Shown: positions 35,154-43,658 of the stretch, piece after piece | How positions within the stretch are numbered: position 1 is the first letter of the stretch | Layout: each line of letters starts with the position of its first letter | Assembly (NCBI GenBank): GCA_934101175.1 | Contig: CAKOQC010000006.1 | Location: 20,251 to 84,250, forward strand | Direction of reading: 5' to 3' | Length of the DNA: 64,000 nt | Source: RUG705 sp934101175 | Lineage (GTDB): Bacteria; Bacillota_I; Bacilli_A; RF39; UBA660 | Notes under the pieces: generated by a model | What the model saw: only the letters and a program-made list of their open reading frames with translations | Database searches by the model: none | Told to the model about the DNA's origin: nothing | Program-made: the position numbers and the translations under genes

Positions 35154-35501
35154 ATGAATAAAAATTTAGAAAGATTTATACCAATATTTAATACTTGGAA
35201 AGGACAAGTTGATAAAGTAATGCTTGATAATAACATTGATAGCATAGTTGCAGAACACGAATTTTACAGCCATTTAGCATTTATTTATGACACTATTAAA
35301 GGTGGTAAAACTATTTATGACGCATTTGGCGATAATTTAGACGAAAGCGAAGATTACATTGTTAGTTATGATATTATTAATGACTTAATAAATGCTATTG
35401 ATAATTGCTATTATGTAATTGGAACTCTTGATAATAAAAAAGTTATGGTTATTGACGATAAAGATAGTTATTATCTTGACGAAACAAAAATAAAACTTTA
35501 A
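35154..35501 (+). CDS. Unknown acidic protein (115 aa) of the nested element
   Basis: A 115-residue acidic protein, likely co-translated with the 93-residue gene (AAAGGAAATGATTAAAA before the ATG). It has no membrane helix, Cys cluster or catalytic motif. A terminator (AAAGGTT / AACCTTT, 35514-35538) follows, so these two genes form one transcript. Small acidic accessory proteins of this kind are sometimes anti-defence proteins, but nothing here shows it. Confidence 0.65.
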   Translation: MNKNLERFIPIFNTWKGQVDKVMLDNNIDSIVAEHEFYSHLAFIYDTIKGGKTIYDAFGDNLDESEDYIVSYDIINDLINAIDNCYYVIGTLDNKKVMVIDDKDSYYLDETKIKL

Positions 35502-35513
35502 AACTAAAATACA

Positions 35514-35540
35514 AAGGTTGTCTTAAAGATAACCTTTTTC
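35514..35540 (+). terminator. Terminator after the 115-residue gene
   Basis: AAAGGTT, 11-base loop, AACCTTT and T-run; an extended -10 (TGC-TATAAT) follows at once for the next gene. Confidence 0.8.
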
Positions 35541-35570
35541 TATGCTATAATATTATTGGAGGGCTACATT

Positions 35571-36665
35571 ATGGGAAAAAGACATAATACCTTAAGCGAC
35601 GACATTTTTAGAAACTCTAAATATGTTAAAACACTTGAAAAAGAACTAGGTATTGATAATTTTAGAAAAGAATATAAAGAACAATACGACATAATGCTAA
35701 ACATCTATAAGACCTTTATTTTGATTAACAATATTATTTTTGCTGATAGTAATAAATCAATAAACGATAAAATATTTGAAATAGAACTTGAACTTGAAAA
35801 ATGTTTATTTGGCTCTGATGATAATGATAGTGAAAAATACCAATACAGCACTAGAACAATTAAAGGGCTACTAGATAGCAATTCAAGAATATTATTTAAT
35901 AAGTTTATTGAGTGGTATGACTATTTAATGAATATTAATAAATTAGACCAAGTAAAAAAAGATTTTGAAGAATTAATGAATAAATTAGAGTATGTTGGTT
36001 TTGATAATGTCATTAAAGGCAAAATTGAGTATAAAAAAAATAAAGATAGTAATTACAAAATCTTTATTAGTAAGTTTAATAATTTGTATGTTGAAAATAA
36101 GGCATTTTTAGACCAATACAAGCAAGATTATAATAATACTTATGGAATTGACTTAAGCGATAATGAAATGCTAGAAATAGCCTTTATTTACGATATGGTG
36201 GCTAGTGCTAATAATGGACTTGCTTACTTCTATTCAAGTGAAGATATTAGTAATTATAACTTAAGTGAAAAATCTAGTTATAAAGATTATTATAGTGCTT
36301 ATTTAAGTGCTTTAAATATTGATTTTTGCGACAATACTTTATTTGAAAAAAATACCGAAATATTTATGCAAAGATGTTTTAAAACAATTAAAAGAATAGA
36401 AAAACAAGGTAAAGATGTTTCATTAAATAAGTTTATTGCTAACTTTGATTATTATTACTTTAGAGAAAACTTTAGAATAATTGCAAAAAAGCCTAATACT
36501 ATTAAAATTAAAAATGATTTATTAAATAAAATTGTTAAAGATTTAATAGAAATCTATAATTTAATAGAAAATGAGGAAGAAATAGAAAATAACTATCAGT
36601 TGGCTTTTGATAAGGTGCAAAATATAATTGATAGAAATAAAAACTTTTTTGAAAGGTTGAGTTAA
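35571..36665 (+). CDS. Unknown helical protein (364 aa) of the nested element
   Basis: A 364-residue Lys/Asn/Asp-rich protein, predicted almost wholly helical with no signal or membrane segment. The ATG at 35571 follows GGAGGGC; the in-frame TTG at 35556 is part of that ribosome site. It is followed after two bases by a 255-residue gene, so the two are probably made together. No motif allows a function to be named. Both are recent accessory genes, with the same low-GC codon use as the element. Confidence 0.65.
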   Translation: MGKRHNTLSDDIFRNSKYVKTLEKELGIDNFRKEYKEQYDIMLNIYKTFILINNIIFADSNKSINDKIFEIELELEKCLFGSDDNDSEKYQYSTRTIKGLLDSNSRILFNKFIEWYDYLMNINKLDQVKKDFEELMNKLEYVGFDNVIKGKIEYKKNKDSNYKIFISKFNNLYVENKAFLDQYKQDYNNTYGIDLSDNEMLEIAFIYDMVASANNGLAYFYSSEDISNYNLSEKSSYKDYYSAYLSALNIDFCDNTLFEKNTEIFMQRCFKTIKRIEKQGKDVSLNKFIANFDYYYFRENFRIIAKKPNTIKIKNDLLNKIVKDLIEIYNLIENEEEIENNYQLAFDKVQNIIDRNKNFFERLS

Positions 36666-36667
36666 TT

Positions 36668-37435
36668 ATGAAATCAGTAAATACAATTAAAGTTATGAAC
36701 GAAGAACAAAAGATAAAAGATTTAATGAAAGCTGACAAAAGCCACAATTATTTATTCTATAAAAAGGCTTATTCTTTTGTTGAAAATTATATCTTAAGAA
36801 AAATAAAAAGCATAGATATTAAAGAAGTCATACCAAAAGGCGAAAAAATAAGATCAAGTGTTGAAAAGTTTTATTATGAAGAAATGGAAAGTAATGCTGT
36901 AATGCTTACAATATTATTGGCAAGAGTTGATTTTGAGGAAAATAAATCACCACTATTATTAAAAGATAATGAGGTAGGCTTTCTTGAAAGTAAAGATTTA
37001 AGTATTAAAAAAGATATTGGTAATAGAATATTTGATACCATTTATAAAAAATATACTTTTGAAAATAAAGTTGAAGAATATTTTGAAAAGTATTTAATAC
37101 CTATGCTTAATAAGTTAAATGATAATAAAATAATTACTTATGATGTTAATTCCGAAGATAAGGAAATACAATTATTAACTAATAAAACAACTGAACTTGT
37201 AAAATTATTTATTAATAATAAAATTGGTAATTGCATTAATTTTTCATTATTCAAGTATGCTTTTAACGAAGAAGAAACTTATAGATTTAACTTTCTTTAT
37301 AATGACAATGAAAATGCAAGAAATGATTTTGTTGAGATAGTGAAAGATTTTTTAGAAAATAATTATAATAAAATGGAATTAAAGACAATGAGTAAAGAAA
37401 CAATGGAGCAATACATTGAGGCAGTAGAAAAATAA
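36668..37435 (+). CDS. Unknown helical protein (255 aa) of the nested element
   Basis: A 255-residue charged helical protein coupled to the 364-residue gene. The start is supported by GGTTGAG. No membrane helix or known motif is present. A terminator follows directly. The pair (364 + 255 residues) could act as one complex. Confidence 0.65.
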   Translation: MKSVNTIKVMNEEQKIKDLMKADKSHNYLFYKKAYSFVENYILRKIKSIDIKEVIPKGEKIRSSVEKFYYEEMESNAVMLTILLARVDFEENKSPLLLKDNEVGFLESKDLSIKKDIGNRIFDTIYKKYTFENKVEEYFEKYLIPMLNKLNDNKIITYDVNSEDKEIQLLTNKTTELVKLFINNKIGNCINFSLFKYAFNEEETYRFNFLYNDNENARNDFVEIVKDFLENNYNKMELKTMSKETMEQYIEAVEK

Positions 37436-37452
37436 AGGCTACTACCTTTTTT
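37434..37452 (+). terminator. Terminator after the 255-residue gene
   Basis: Compact AAAGG, CTACTA loop, CCTTTTTT overlapping the stop codon. Confidence 0.55.
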
Positions 37453-37525
37453 CTTTGCATTATTTTTTTGGTAATAATAAATAGTGCTTAATTAAATCAA
37501 TTAAATAGTATTCTAGTTTTAAGCA

Positions 37526-37560
37526 AAATAAAAGAGTATGTTTTTTACATACACCTTTTA
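37526..37560 (-). terminator. Terminator of the XRE gene at 37566
   Basis: AAAAG-GTGTATG pairs with CATAC-T-CTTTT on the minus strand, followed by T-rich sequence. Confidence 0.65.
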
Positions 37561-37565
37561 TACAT

Positions 37566-37826
37566 CTATTTTTCTTCTTTTGTTTCTTCTTCTAATTCTT
37601 CAAATAATACTTTAATAGGAACTCCTAATACTTTTGAAATGTGGTATAAAGTATTTAAAGAACAAGTCTTAAATGTATCATTTTCTAAATCGCCAATAAA
37701 GTTTTCACTGAAACAACATTTTTCAGCAAGTTGTTTTTGCGTCCAACCTTTAATTTTTCTTTGCTTTTTTATATTTTTTCCTACCCAATAATAAATGTAG
37801 TTATTATCTTCTTTAGATACTTTCAT
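37566..37826 (-). CDS. XRE family regulator (86 aa) of the nested element
   Basis: An 86-residue HTH_3 protein: KNIKKQRKIKGWTQKQLAEKCCF then ENFIGDLENDTFKTCSLNTL (about 14-58), with a short acidic tail. GGTGGTGAG precedes the ATG. It is divergent from the zinc-ribbon genes, with a spacer of about 100 bases, and is a natural candidate for their repressor or the element's immunity regulator. Confidence 0.85.
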   Translation of the reverse strand: MKVSKEDNNYIYYWVGKNIKKQRKIKGWTQKQLAEKCCFSENFIGDLENDTFKTCSLNTLYHISKVLGVPIKVLFEELEEETKEEK

Positions 37827-37923
37827 TTCTCACCACCACATTTTAATTATCTTATATATTTTCACAATTTAACTACTCCGAATAGGTGGGGTTATGGTAT
37901 AATAGTATAAAGGAGGTATTATT

Positions 37924-38325
37924 ATGGCAATGATTAAATGCAAAGAGTGTGAAAAAGAAATGAGCGACCACGCAAAAATATGTCCTCATTGTGGTTATGA
38001 GAATAGTATAATGTTTTGCCCTGAATGTGATAAACAATTAAGTAGTAAGGCAAATATGTGCCCTCATTGTGGCTATGTCTTTAAAAATATTAATAATGGT
38101 AGTGATAGTTCTAAAGGCGAAAATTATAATATGGCTTTAGCATCTCTTATTTGTTCTTTTTTCGGTATTACATCAATAGTTAGTTTAGTTCTTGGAATTA
38201 TTGTATTAAATGCTAATAAAGGAAAAACAAATAGTGCAAAAACAATGGCTACTATATCGGTAATTATAAGTAGTGTTTTTATGTTTATTGTTTTTCTATG
38301 GATAGTTGTATCTTTAACCTATTAA
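37924..38325 (+). CDS. Double zinc-ribbon membrane protein
   Basis: A 133-residue protein with two N-terminal zinc ribbons (CKECEKEMSDHAKICPHCGY and CPECDKQLSSKANMCPHCGY; four CxxC pairs, residues 6-59), then two transmembrane helices in a DUF4190-like arrangement (about 75-98, 107-130). An extended -10 (TGG-TATAAT) and GGAGG precede it. It heads a run of three paralogous zinc-ribbon proteins starting MA-IKC--C. Function unknown; zinc ribbons joined to membrane helices often act as sensors or assembly factors. Confidence 0.75.
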   Translation: MAMIKCKECEKEMSDHAKICPHCGYENSIMFCPECDKQLSSKANMCPHCGYVFKNINNGSDSSKGENYNMALASLICSFFGITSIVSLVLGIIVLNANKGKTNSAKTMATISVIISSVFMFIVFLWIVVSLTY

Positions 38326-38342
38326 AAAGGAGTGTGTATTTT

Positions 38343-38429
38343 GTGAATATTGGTATGATTTTAATTATAGGAATAGTAATAATTCTTATTATAGTATTAT
38401 TATCTATTTTACTAAAAAAAGAAAAGTAA
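38343..38429 (+). CDS. Small single-helix membrane peptide (28 aa)
   Basis: A GTG-initiated frame of 28 codons encodes a hydrophobic helix (about 4-23) with a KKEK tail. GGAGTG lies ahead of it, and its stop is followed at once by the GGAGTG site of the next gene. It is too short for most gene callers. Co-transcribed with the zinc-ribbon genes, it may be a subunit or a toxin-like peptide. Confidence 0.45.
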   Translation: MNIGMILIIGIVIILIIVLLSILLKKEK

Positions 38430-38440
38430 GGAGTGATAAA

Positions 38441-38965
38441 ATGGCTTTAATTAAATGCAAAGAGTGTGGAAAAGAAATAAGTGATACATTAAATGTTTGC
38501 CCTAATTGTGGTATAGAAATTAAAAAAGCAAATATAATTAACAATAATAAAAATAATCATAATCTTTATGGAAAAATAGATATTTTATTATTTATTTTAC
38601 TAATGATTTATTCATTGATACGCTTATATTACATAATTACTGGTATAAAAGATTGCATTTTATCTTTAACTACTATAAAAGGTATTTTGATTTCAACAAA
38701 AAACTTATTATTGATAGTATCTTTATTATCATTTTTATGGTTAACATTTTTATATTTTGAAAAAGGAAAAAATAATTACAAGAAATTAGGGTTTATTTCT
38801 TTAATGATTTATTGTTTTACAATGGTTTTTAATTATCTTGATTTTAAATTTTTTAGTTTATTAGAAATTTTGAATAATATTCTTATATCAATAATTCCAA
38901 TTGTAATATTAGGTATAATAAGTTTAAGAATAGGAGAAAAAAATAATGGCGTTAATAAAATGTAA
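38441..38965 (+). CDS. Zinc-ribbon membrane protein, four helices
   Basis: A 174-residue protein: one zinc ribbon (CKECGKEISDTLNVCPNCGI, 6-25), then about four transmembrane helices (about 48-68, 83-103, 112-130, 140-162). It shares the MALIKC--CGKEIS start with its neighbours. AAGGAGTG precedes the ATG. Its 3' end overlaps the next gene by 20 bases. Confidence 0.7.
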   Translation: MALIKCKECGKEISDTLNVCPNCGIEIKKANIINNNKNNHNLYGKIDILLFILLMIYSLIRLYYIITGIKDCILSLTTIKGILISTKNLLLIVSLLSFLWLTFLYFEKGKNNYKKLGFISLMIYCFTMVFNYLDFKFFSLLEILNNILISIIPIVILGIISLRIGEKNNGVNKM

Positions 38966-39506
38966 TAAATGTGGTAAAGACATAAGCGATAGTGTAAAAA
39001 AATGTCCTCATTGTGGCTTTGACTTAAAAGATAAAGAAAATAAAAAGAAGAAAATAACAATAATAATTAGTGTATTAATTGCAGTTCTTTTAATACCAAT
39101 ACTTATAATAATAATTCAAGAAATTAAAGAAAGTAAATATGAATTGTCAGATGGTAATGCTTATGAAGTTTATGAAATATTAAAAGACCATCAAAACGAT
39201 TTTAAAAATCCTAGTTCAGTAAGAGTTAAAAATGCTTTTGTTTGTAATAATGTGTGGGACATTGAGATAGAAGCAAAAAATGGATATGGAAATACTATAA
39301 CTGCAACATTTTTAAAAGTTGATAATTTATTTTTTGATATGAATAACATAAGCGATTATTGTGATACAAATGAAAAAAGAATTAAAGCAATTAATTTTCT
39401 ACTAGAACAAGAAGACTGCATTAAAGAAGGAAAATCAGTTTATGTAAATGAAAAAGACATAACTGCTATAAATAATAGATTAGAAAGAGATAATAAAACT
39501 AATTAA
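38946..39506 (+). CDS. Zinc-ribbon membrane protein with extracytoplasmic domain
   Basis: A 186-residue protein: zinc ribbon (CNKCGKDISDSVKKCPHCGF, 6-25), a Lys-rich stretch, one transmembrane helix (about 37-58) and an external alpha/beta domain (60-186). GGAG at the end of the previous gene precedes the ATG. With its two neighbours it forms a set that keeps the ribbon but changes the membrane part. Confidence 0.7.
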   Translation: MALIKCNKCGKDISDSVKKCPHCGFDLKDKENKKKKITIIISVLIAVLLIPILIIIIQEIKESKYELSDGNAYEVYEILKDHQNDFKNPSSVRVKNAFVCNNVWDIEIEAKNGYGNTITATFLKVDNLFFDMNNISDYCDTNEKRIKAINFLLEQEDCIKEGKSVYVNEKDITAINNRLERDNKTN

Positions 39507-39663
39507 GTAAATCTATTAAAGAGGTAGCCACTTAATTTTAATATTGTCAAGTTCTCTTTTACTAAACATAGCCCCTATTAGTTGATTATAGTAATAATAA
39601 TTGACTTATGAGGCTTTTTATTGCCCTATTTGATAGATAAGTTATTTGTAATAAACATCTCTT
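39507..39663. other. Intergenic region without a gene
   Basis: About 160 bases of mixed AT-rich DNA between the zinc-ribbon genes and the following terminator. No supported frame or strong hairpin was seen. Confidence 0.4.
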
Positions 39664-39701
39664 AAATACCTCTTAAATTAAGTTATAAGAGGTGTTTTTT
39701 T
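39664..39701 (+). terminator. Terminator of the zinc-ribbon operon
   Basis: AATACCTCTTA pairs with TAAGAGGTGTT, 10-base loop, T-run of seven. Confidence 0.8.
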
Positions 39702-39823
39702 GTGTCTTATAATTCATTATAGTTAAGTCATAGTTCTTTTAGTGTAGTTTTAGTTGTAATTATCTTCTTTTAAGTAGAGGGTGGTAATAAAGACACTCTT
39801 TAAGATAATGGAGGTATGAAAAA

Positions 39824-39988
39824 ATGAAATATTACACTACAAAGGAAATTAGTTGTATGTTAGCACTATCAATTAAGACTATTCAAAAATTAGTAAGAGA
39901 TAAACAAATAGTTGCTTATAGAATTGGTGGACGATATTTAATTAAAGAAAGTGATTTAATTGATTACATACAAAATAAAAAAGCATAG
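39824..39988 (+). CDS. Excisionase-like HTH protein (54 aa)
   Basis: A 54-residue MerR-like HTH_17 protein: YYTTKEISCMLALSIKTIQK, then LVRDKQIVAYRIGGRYLIKE and SDLIDYIQNKK. This is the layout of Xis/AlpA-type excisionases that set integrase directionality. GGAGGTATG precedes the ATG. It lies in the nested element, away from the integrase gene, ahead of the RepL-like gene. Confidence 0.8.
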   Translation: MKYYTTKEISCMLALSIKTIQKLVRDKQIVAYRIGGRYLIKESDLIDYIQNKKA

Positions 39989-40052
39989 ACTTAACAACAA
40001 CTATCAAGTCAATTTAAAATTATAATGTAAAAAATAATCTTGGAGGGAGGAA

Positions 40053-40391
40053 ATGAAAGACAAAATTAAGTTTGAAGATATTTTTGATTTAACTGATATT
40101 GAAAAGACATTTGAGCAAACAATAGAATACGACCTTTTAAAGTTAATGGAAAAATGGGAAAATGAAAAGAAAGACCAACAAAGAAGACAACAAATAATAA
40201 ACGAGGAAGACGAGCACATAAAGGAAATAGTAAGAAAAGTATTAAAAGAAGAATTGCAAAAGATGTTAAATAGTAAAGGCTTGTTTGGAGAAAAGTTTTT
40301 TAGAGAGTTAGAATTACAAGGCTTTAGTCGTAATTGTATTGGCTGTTTGTATGCTGAAAAAAATTATGCTATGGCTAAAAGAGAATATTAG
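40053..40391 (+). CDS. Unknown charged helical protein (112 aa)
   Basis: A 112-residue protein with a long charged helix (about 28-75, possible coiled coil) and a C-terminal CIGCLYAEKNY segment. GGAGGGAGG gives it a very strong ribosome site. It lies between the excisionase and the RepL-like gene; a replication accessory role would fit but is not shown. Confidence 0.65.
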   Translation: MKDKIKFEDIFDLTDIEKTFEQTIEYDLLKLMEKWENEKKDQQRRQQIINEEDEHIKEIVRKVLKEELQKMLNSKGLFGEKFFRELELQGFSRNCIGCLYAEKNYAMAKREY

Positions 40392-40466
40392 AATAATAGA
40401 TAAAGATAGAAGAAATTATCTAAATTGCTATTTTACCCTTTATTTATAATGTTTTCTTATAAAAAT

Positions 40467-40524
40467 AAAGGTGTCATACTTGCTACCAATAATTATAAAC
40501 TTGGTAGCATTTAATGACACTTTA
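40467..40524 (+). promoter_or_regulatory. Long hairpin ahead of the RepL-like gene
   Basis: GTGTCAT (40471-40477) pairs with ATGACAC (40514-40520), and TGCTACCAA (40481-40489) with TTGGTAGCA (40501-40509), around an 11-base AT loop. It lies 12 bases before the RepL-like start. It could be an attenuating hairpin, an antisense target or a single-strand origin. Confidence 0.65.
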
Positions 40525-40535
40525 AAGGGGGTTTT

Positions 40536-41060
40536 ATGAGTGATAATAATATTAAATATTTTGTTATAGACGCCGATAGTGGCGAAGTTATAATTGATGT
40601 TTATGATAATCAAAGTTTAAGTGTAATTGAAAAAAAGAAAACTAATTATCTTAATGCTACCATAGAACTAAATAAAAAAAAGACTTTTGTTAAATGTTAT
40701 TGTCTTCCCTGTTTGGAACTTGTTAATGTAGATTTAACACCTTTTGAAAGCAAAATATTATTAGTTATGGTATCTAATTTAGGTTATGGTATTTATAATG
40801 GAATAGTTATTAAAAAATGTAATAATAGATTTATGGACTTTATGACAAGTAAAGATATTATAGAAATAGCTAAATGTGAAGATAGCACTTTTAAAAGAGC
40901 CATAAAAAAGTTTAGAGAATTAGAAATATTGCAAACAAAAAGAAAGGGAAATAAAAATATTTACATCTTAAACCCCTTTCTATTTGCAAAAGAAAAAAGA
41001 ATACCTAAAACATTATTTGAAATGTTTAGAAATAGTAAATACAATTACTTAAATGAGTAA
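40536..41060 (+). CDS. RepL-like winged-helix replication protein
   Basis: A 174-residue protein. The C-terminal two thirds read as a winged helix: LTPFESKILLVMVSNLGYG, DIIEIAKCEDSTFKRAIKKF and LEILQTKRKGNKNIYILNPF, ending RIPKTLFEMF. This agrees with Firmicute plasmid RepL initiators, which bind an origin within or near their own gene. Whether it replicates the circular form or acts as a regulator is unknown. GGGGG precedes the ATG. Confidence 0.6.
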   Translation: MSDNNIKYFVIDADSGEVIIDVYDNQSLSVIEKKKTNYLNATIELNKKKTFVKCYCLPCLELVNVDLTPFESKILLVMVSNLGYGIYNGIVIKKCNNRFMDFMTSKDIIEIAKCEDSTFKRAIKKFRELEILQTKRKGNKNIYILNPFLFAKEKRIPKTLFEMFRNSKYNYLNE

Positions 41061-41124
41061 ATGCACCACCTATAATAAATAGTATAAATAAAGAGATAAG
41101 ATTAAAGTTCTTATCTATATTTAA

Positions 41125-41358
41125 TTACTTATTTATTAATTTATTATAAAGTTTTCTTTCTTCAACATTGTTTTTTTTAAACTCCATAACAAATAAGGTT
41201 GTTAATTCTTTTAACTCTTTCTCTAAAAGTTTTCTATCTTTATTACTTAATTTATTTTCTTTTAGCATTTGTCTTAACATAACAACTTCAATAAACATAT
41301 TATTCATATCTTCAGTAATATTAAATCTTAAATCATTTAATTTAGTAATTTTTTTCAT
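41125..41358 (-). CDS. Small helical protein (77 aa) at the right end of the nested element
   Basis: A 77-residue charged helical protein with AAAGGAG before the ATG and a TATAAT-like box upstream on the minus strand. It lies about 100 bases from attR, inside the element. No recognised domain; possibly a coiled-coil regulator or antitoxin-like protein. Confidence 0.55.
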   Translation of the reverse strand: MKKITKLNDLRFNITEDMNNMFIEVVMLRQMLKENKLSNKDRKLLEKELKELTTLFVMEFKKNNVEERKLYNKLINK

Positions 41359-41427
41359 TTTCTATAACTCCTTTATAATTTTATTGTATATCTTAAATGT
41401 GCTCCGATATAGATTATATAATACTTT

Positions 41428-41458
41428 GATTATTTTTTTCACTTTTATGTGTATGTAC
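41428..41458 (+). other. attR of the nested element (right arm plus GTAC core)
   Basis: The right arm reads TATTTTTTTCACTTTTATGTG before the core GTAC (41455-41458). Its reverse complement matches the left arm apart from a few changes. The host reading frame resumes at 41460 with GAA. Confidence 0.75.
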
Positions 41459-41459
41459 C

Positions 41460-43232
41460 GAAGATCAAGCAAGAGAAGGATTTTCACTTGGAGAACAAGA
41501 AGAAAAGTTACTTCAGTTATGTAAGTTTAAGGAGTTAGAAGTTTATAAGGTCTATAAGGATGCCGGTATATCAGCAAAAGATATGGAACATAGACCACAA
41601 TTTCAAGAAATGCTTAAAGATATGAAGGAAGGAAAACTAAATTATATTGTTGCCTATAAACTAGATAGAATAACAAGAAGTGTTAGAGATTTAGAAGAAT
41701 TAATATCAGTATTAGAACAATATAATTGCTTTCTACTATGTGATAGAGATGATGTTAATACCTCTACTGCTAATGGTAGATTCTTTGTAAGAATGCTCAC
41801 AGTATTATCTCAACTAGAAATAGAAATTGTATCAGAAAGAACTAAATTTGGTTTAAATGGAGCCATTAAATCAGGTCATATTCCAGGACAACGACCATTT
41901 GGTTATAAGAGTGCTGAAGATAAAAGAATGGTTATAGATAATACTACTCGCCCCTATGTAGAAAAGATATTTGATATGTATTTAGAAGGTAAAAGTTTTC
42001 AGCAAATTGCCAATTGCTTTAAAGAAAACAAAATATTTCCTAAAAAGAATTGGAAAGATACAACTATTCAAAAAATTATTGATAACAAAATCTATATGGG
42101 AGATTATGAGCAATATAAACGAATTGGTAAACAAGTAAATTTAGAATCAATAGTTTATATGAATGTTGTAGAACCTATTATATCTCGTGCTAAATGGGAA
42201 GAATGCCAAAGACAAAAAGAAAGAAATCAAAGAACTTATACAAGAGATAGAGTTTATACTTTCTTTCAAAGATTAAAATGTCCTAATTGTAGTCGTATCA
42301 TGAAATGTAAAGGTTCTGGTGGCACCAAAAGAAAGTATATGTACTACACTTGTGAGCACTGTCATATCAACTTTAACGAAGACCACGTAGAACATTTATT
42401 AAGAGATTTCATCTATGATTTACTAGAATATGATATGGCAGTTAAAAAGTTCTTTCTACCTGTTTTAGAGGATAAAACAAATAATATTGATACTACTTCT
42501 ATTGATAAAGAGATTAGAGATTTAGAAAAACAAAGAAATAGAATTAAAAATTTGTATATTAAAGGCATTGTAGAAATTGATGATTTTAAAGAAGATTATA
42601 AACTAATTGAAGATAAACTTGCTAACCTTGAAAGTAAAAAATTAGAATTAATTAATTTAGAAACTTTTAATTACTCTCCACACGAATTACTTGCAGAAAG
42701 AGATTTAGAAAGAGAAAAAATGATTAGACTTGATACCTTAAATAGTGTTTTAAAGACTAAATGGAATGGTATGGACAAGTCTGAAAAACAAGAATTTATA
42801 TCTAAATTTATTGATACTATTGAAATTAAAAAAGCTAGTAAAGGTAATTTGATATTAGAAAAGATTAATTTTAGAAACGGATTTATAAGACAATTAGTAA
42901 AGTTTTATGAGGCAGGTATATTTGATGTTGCAGTACCTGTTATGGTTGGTAATAAAGAAGAAACTATTAAAGGTGGCAGAATGAATGAAGAACAATTAGA
43001 TAAATATTTATCTAAAATGAATGAGCATTTTGAAACATCTTTTTATGAAATGTATGAAACAATTGATGAAGAAACTAATGAAATAACACTTGAATATCAA
43101 CCAAAAGAAAATGAAAAAATTATAAGATTTGTAGCAATTTCACCTAAAGAAAAGTTTCCTTTAACAGTAGATAATGTTAAAGATAAGTATGGAATTATTA
43201 GCTACAAAACAAATAAATTAGAAAGGATTTAA
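41460..43232 (+). pseudogene. Large serine recombinase (TnpX-like), main 3' part separated from its start
   Basis: 590 codons continue the recombinase begun at 32463: catalytic domain remainder (DAGISAKDMEHRPQF, YKLDRITRSVRDLEEL, TANGRFFVRML), recombinase domain (RPFGYKS, QKIIDNKIYMGDYEQ), zinc ribbon (CPNCSRIMKC with CEHCH), coiled coil and a C-terminal extension of about 90 residues. An internal ATG at 41583 opens a 549-codon frame but lacks the catalytic Ser. The rejoined protein would have 606 residues. TnpV and a relaxase follow as in Tn4451-type elements. It should be inactive until the nested element excises. Confidence 0.9.
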
Positions 43233-43239
43233 TTAAATT

Positions 43240-43593
43240 ATGAATATTGAATATAAAAAATTTGGAGACTATTTATTACCTAATTTGGTAATAGAAAATC
43301 AAAATTATAGAGAAATAAACAAGTATGGGTTATTAAGACTAGAGTATATTAAAGAACACAAAAAAGGATTATATCAATCACTTTTAATGAAGAACGAACT
43401 AACAAACCACCTTCTTTCAGTCAGTATTGAGGCAGAAGAAAAATTTAAATTTTTAATGGAGAACTATATTAAAAATGATGAAAAACTATCTGAAAAAAGT
43501 AAAGAAAATAATCAACTTGAATGGGTAAAATTGATGAATAATTATAAAGATACTGCTGAAGAAATTATTCTTAAAGAGTTAATTTATGTCTAA
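43240..43593 (+). CDS. tnpV: TnpV-like transposon protein
   Basis: A 117-residue protein with the TnpV pattern: GDYLLPNLVI start, KYGLLRLEYIKEHKKGLYQSL, LLSVSIEAEEKF, and the end EWVKLMNNYKDTAEEIILKELIYV (compare WVG-MN----AEEIIL-ELIY in TnpV of Tn4451-type elements). TnpV is always near TnpX-like recombinases but its role is unknown. It lies seven bases after the recombinase gene. Confidence 0.8.
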   Translation: MNIEYKKFGDYLLPNLVIENQNYREINKYGLLRLEYIKEHKKGLYQSLLMKNELTNHLLSVSIEAEEKFKFLMENYIKNDEKLSEKSKENNQLEWVKLMNNYKDTAEEIILKELIYV

Positions 43594-43658
43594 TGTTGTC
43601 ATAAGCGAGCAACGGGCTGGTACTCCCACCATCCCAAAAGAAAGGATATACCATATAA
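43594..43658 (+). other. Candidate origin of transfer ahead of the relaxase
   Basis: The 65 bases between tnpV and the relaxase include GCGAGCAACGGGCTGGTACTCCCACC, richer in G and C than its surroundings, and the recurring octamer TACTCCCA (43621-43628). Relaxase genes usually have oriT just upstream. No nick site can be proven by eye. Confidence 0.4.

Larger units (their letters stand above)
32510..41458. mobile_element. Nested integrative element (about 8.95 kb) inserted in the serine recombinase gene
   Basis: The element lies precisely between two halves of a recombinase reading frame. Its own serine recombinase gene ends about 27 bases from the left core. It encodes an excisionase-like HTH, a RepL-like protein, an XRE regulator, three zinc-ribbon membrane proteins and several unknowns, and has iterons and inverted repeats at 34478-34682. 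No relaxase or conjugation gene is seen, so it is probably mobilised in trans or replicates as a circle. Confidence 0.9.

Noticed and set aside
41583..43232. A complete recombinase starting at the ATG at 41583
   Set aside because: It would lack the catalytic Ser and the first 57 residues. The frame is open upstream to 41460 and joins exactly with the 32463 fragment.
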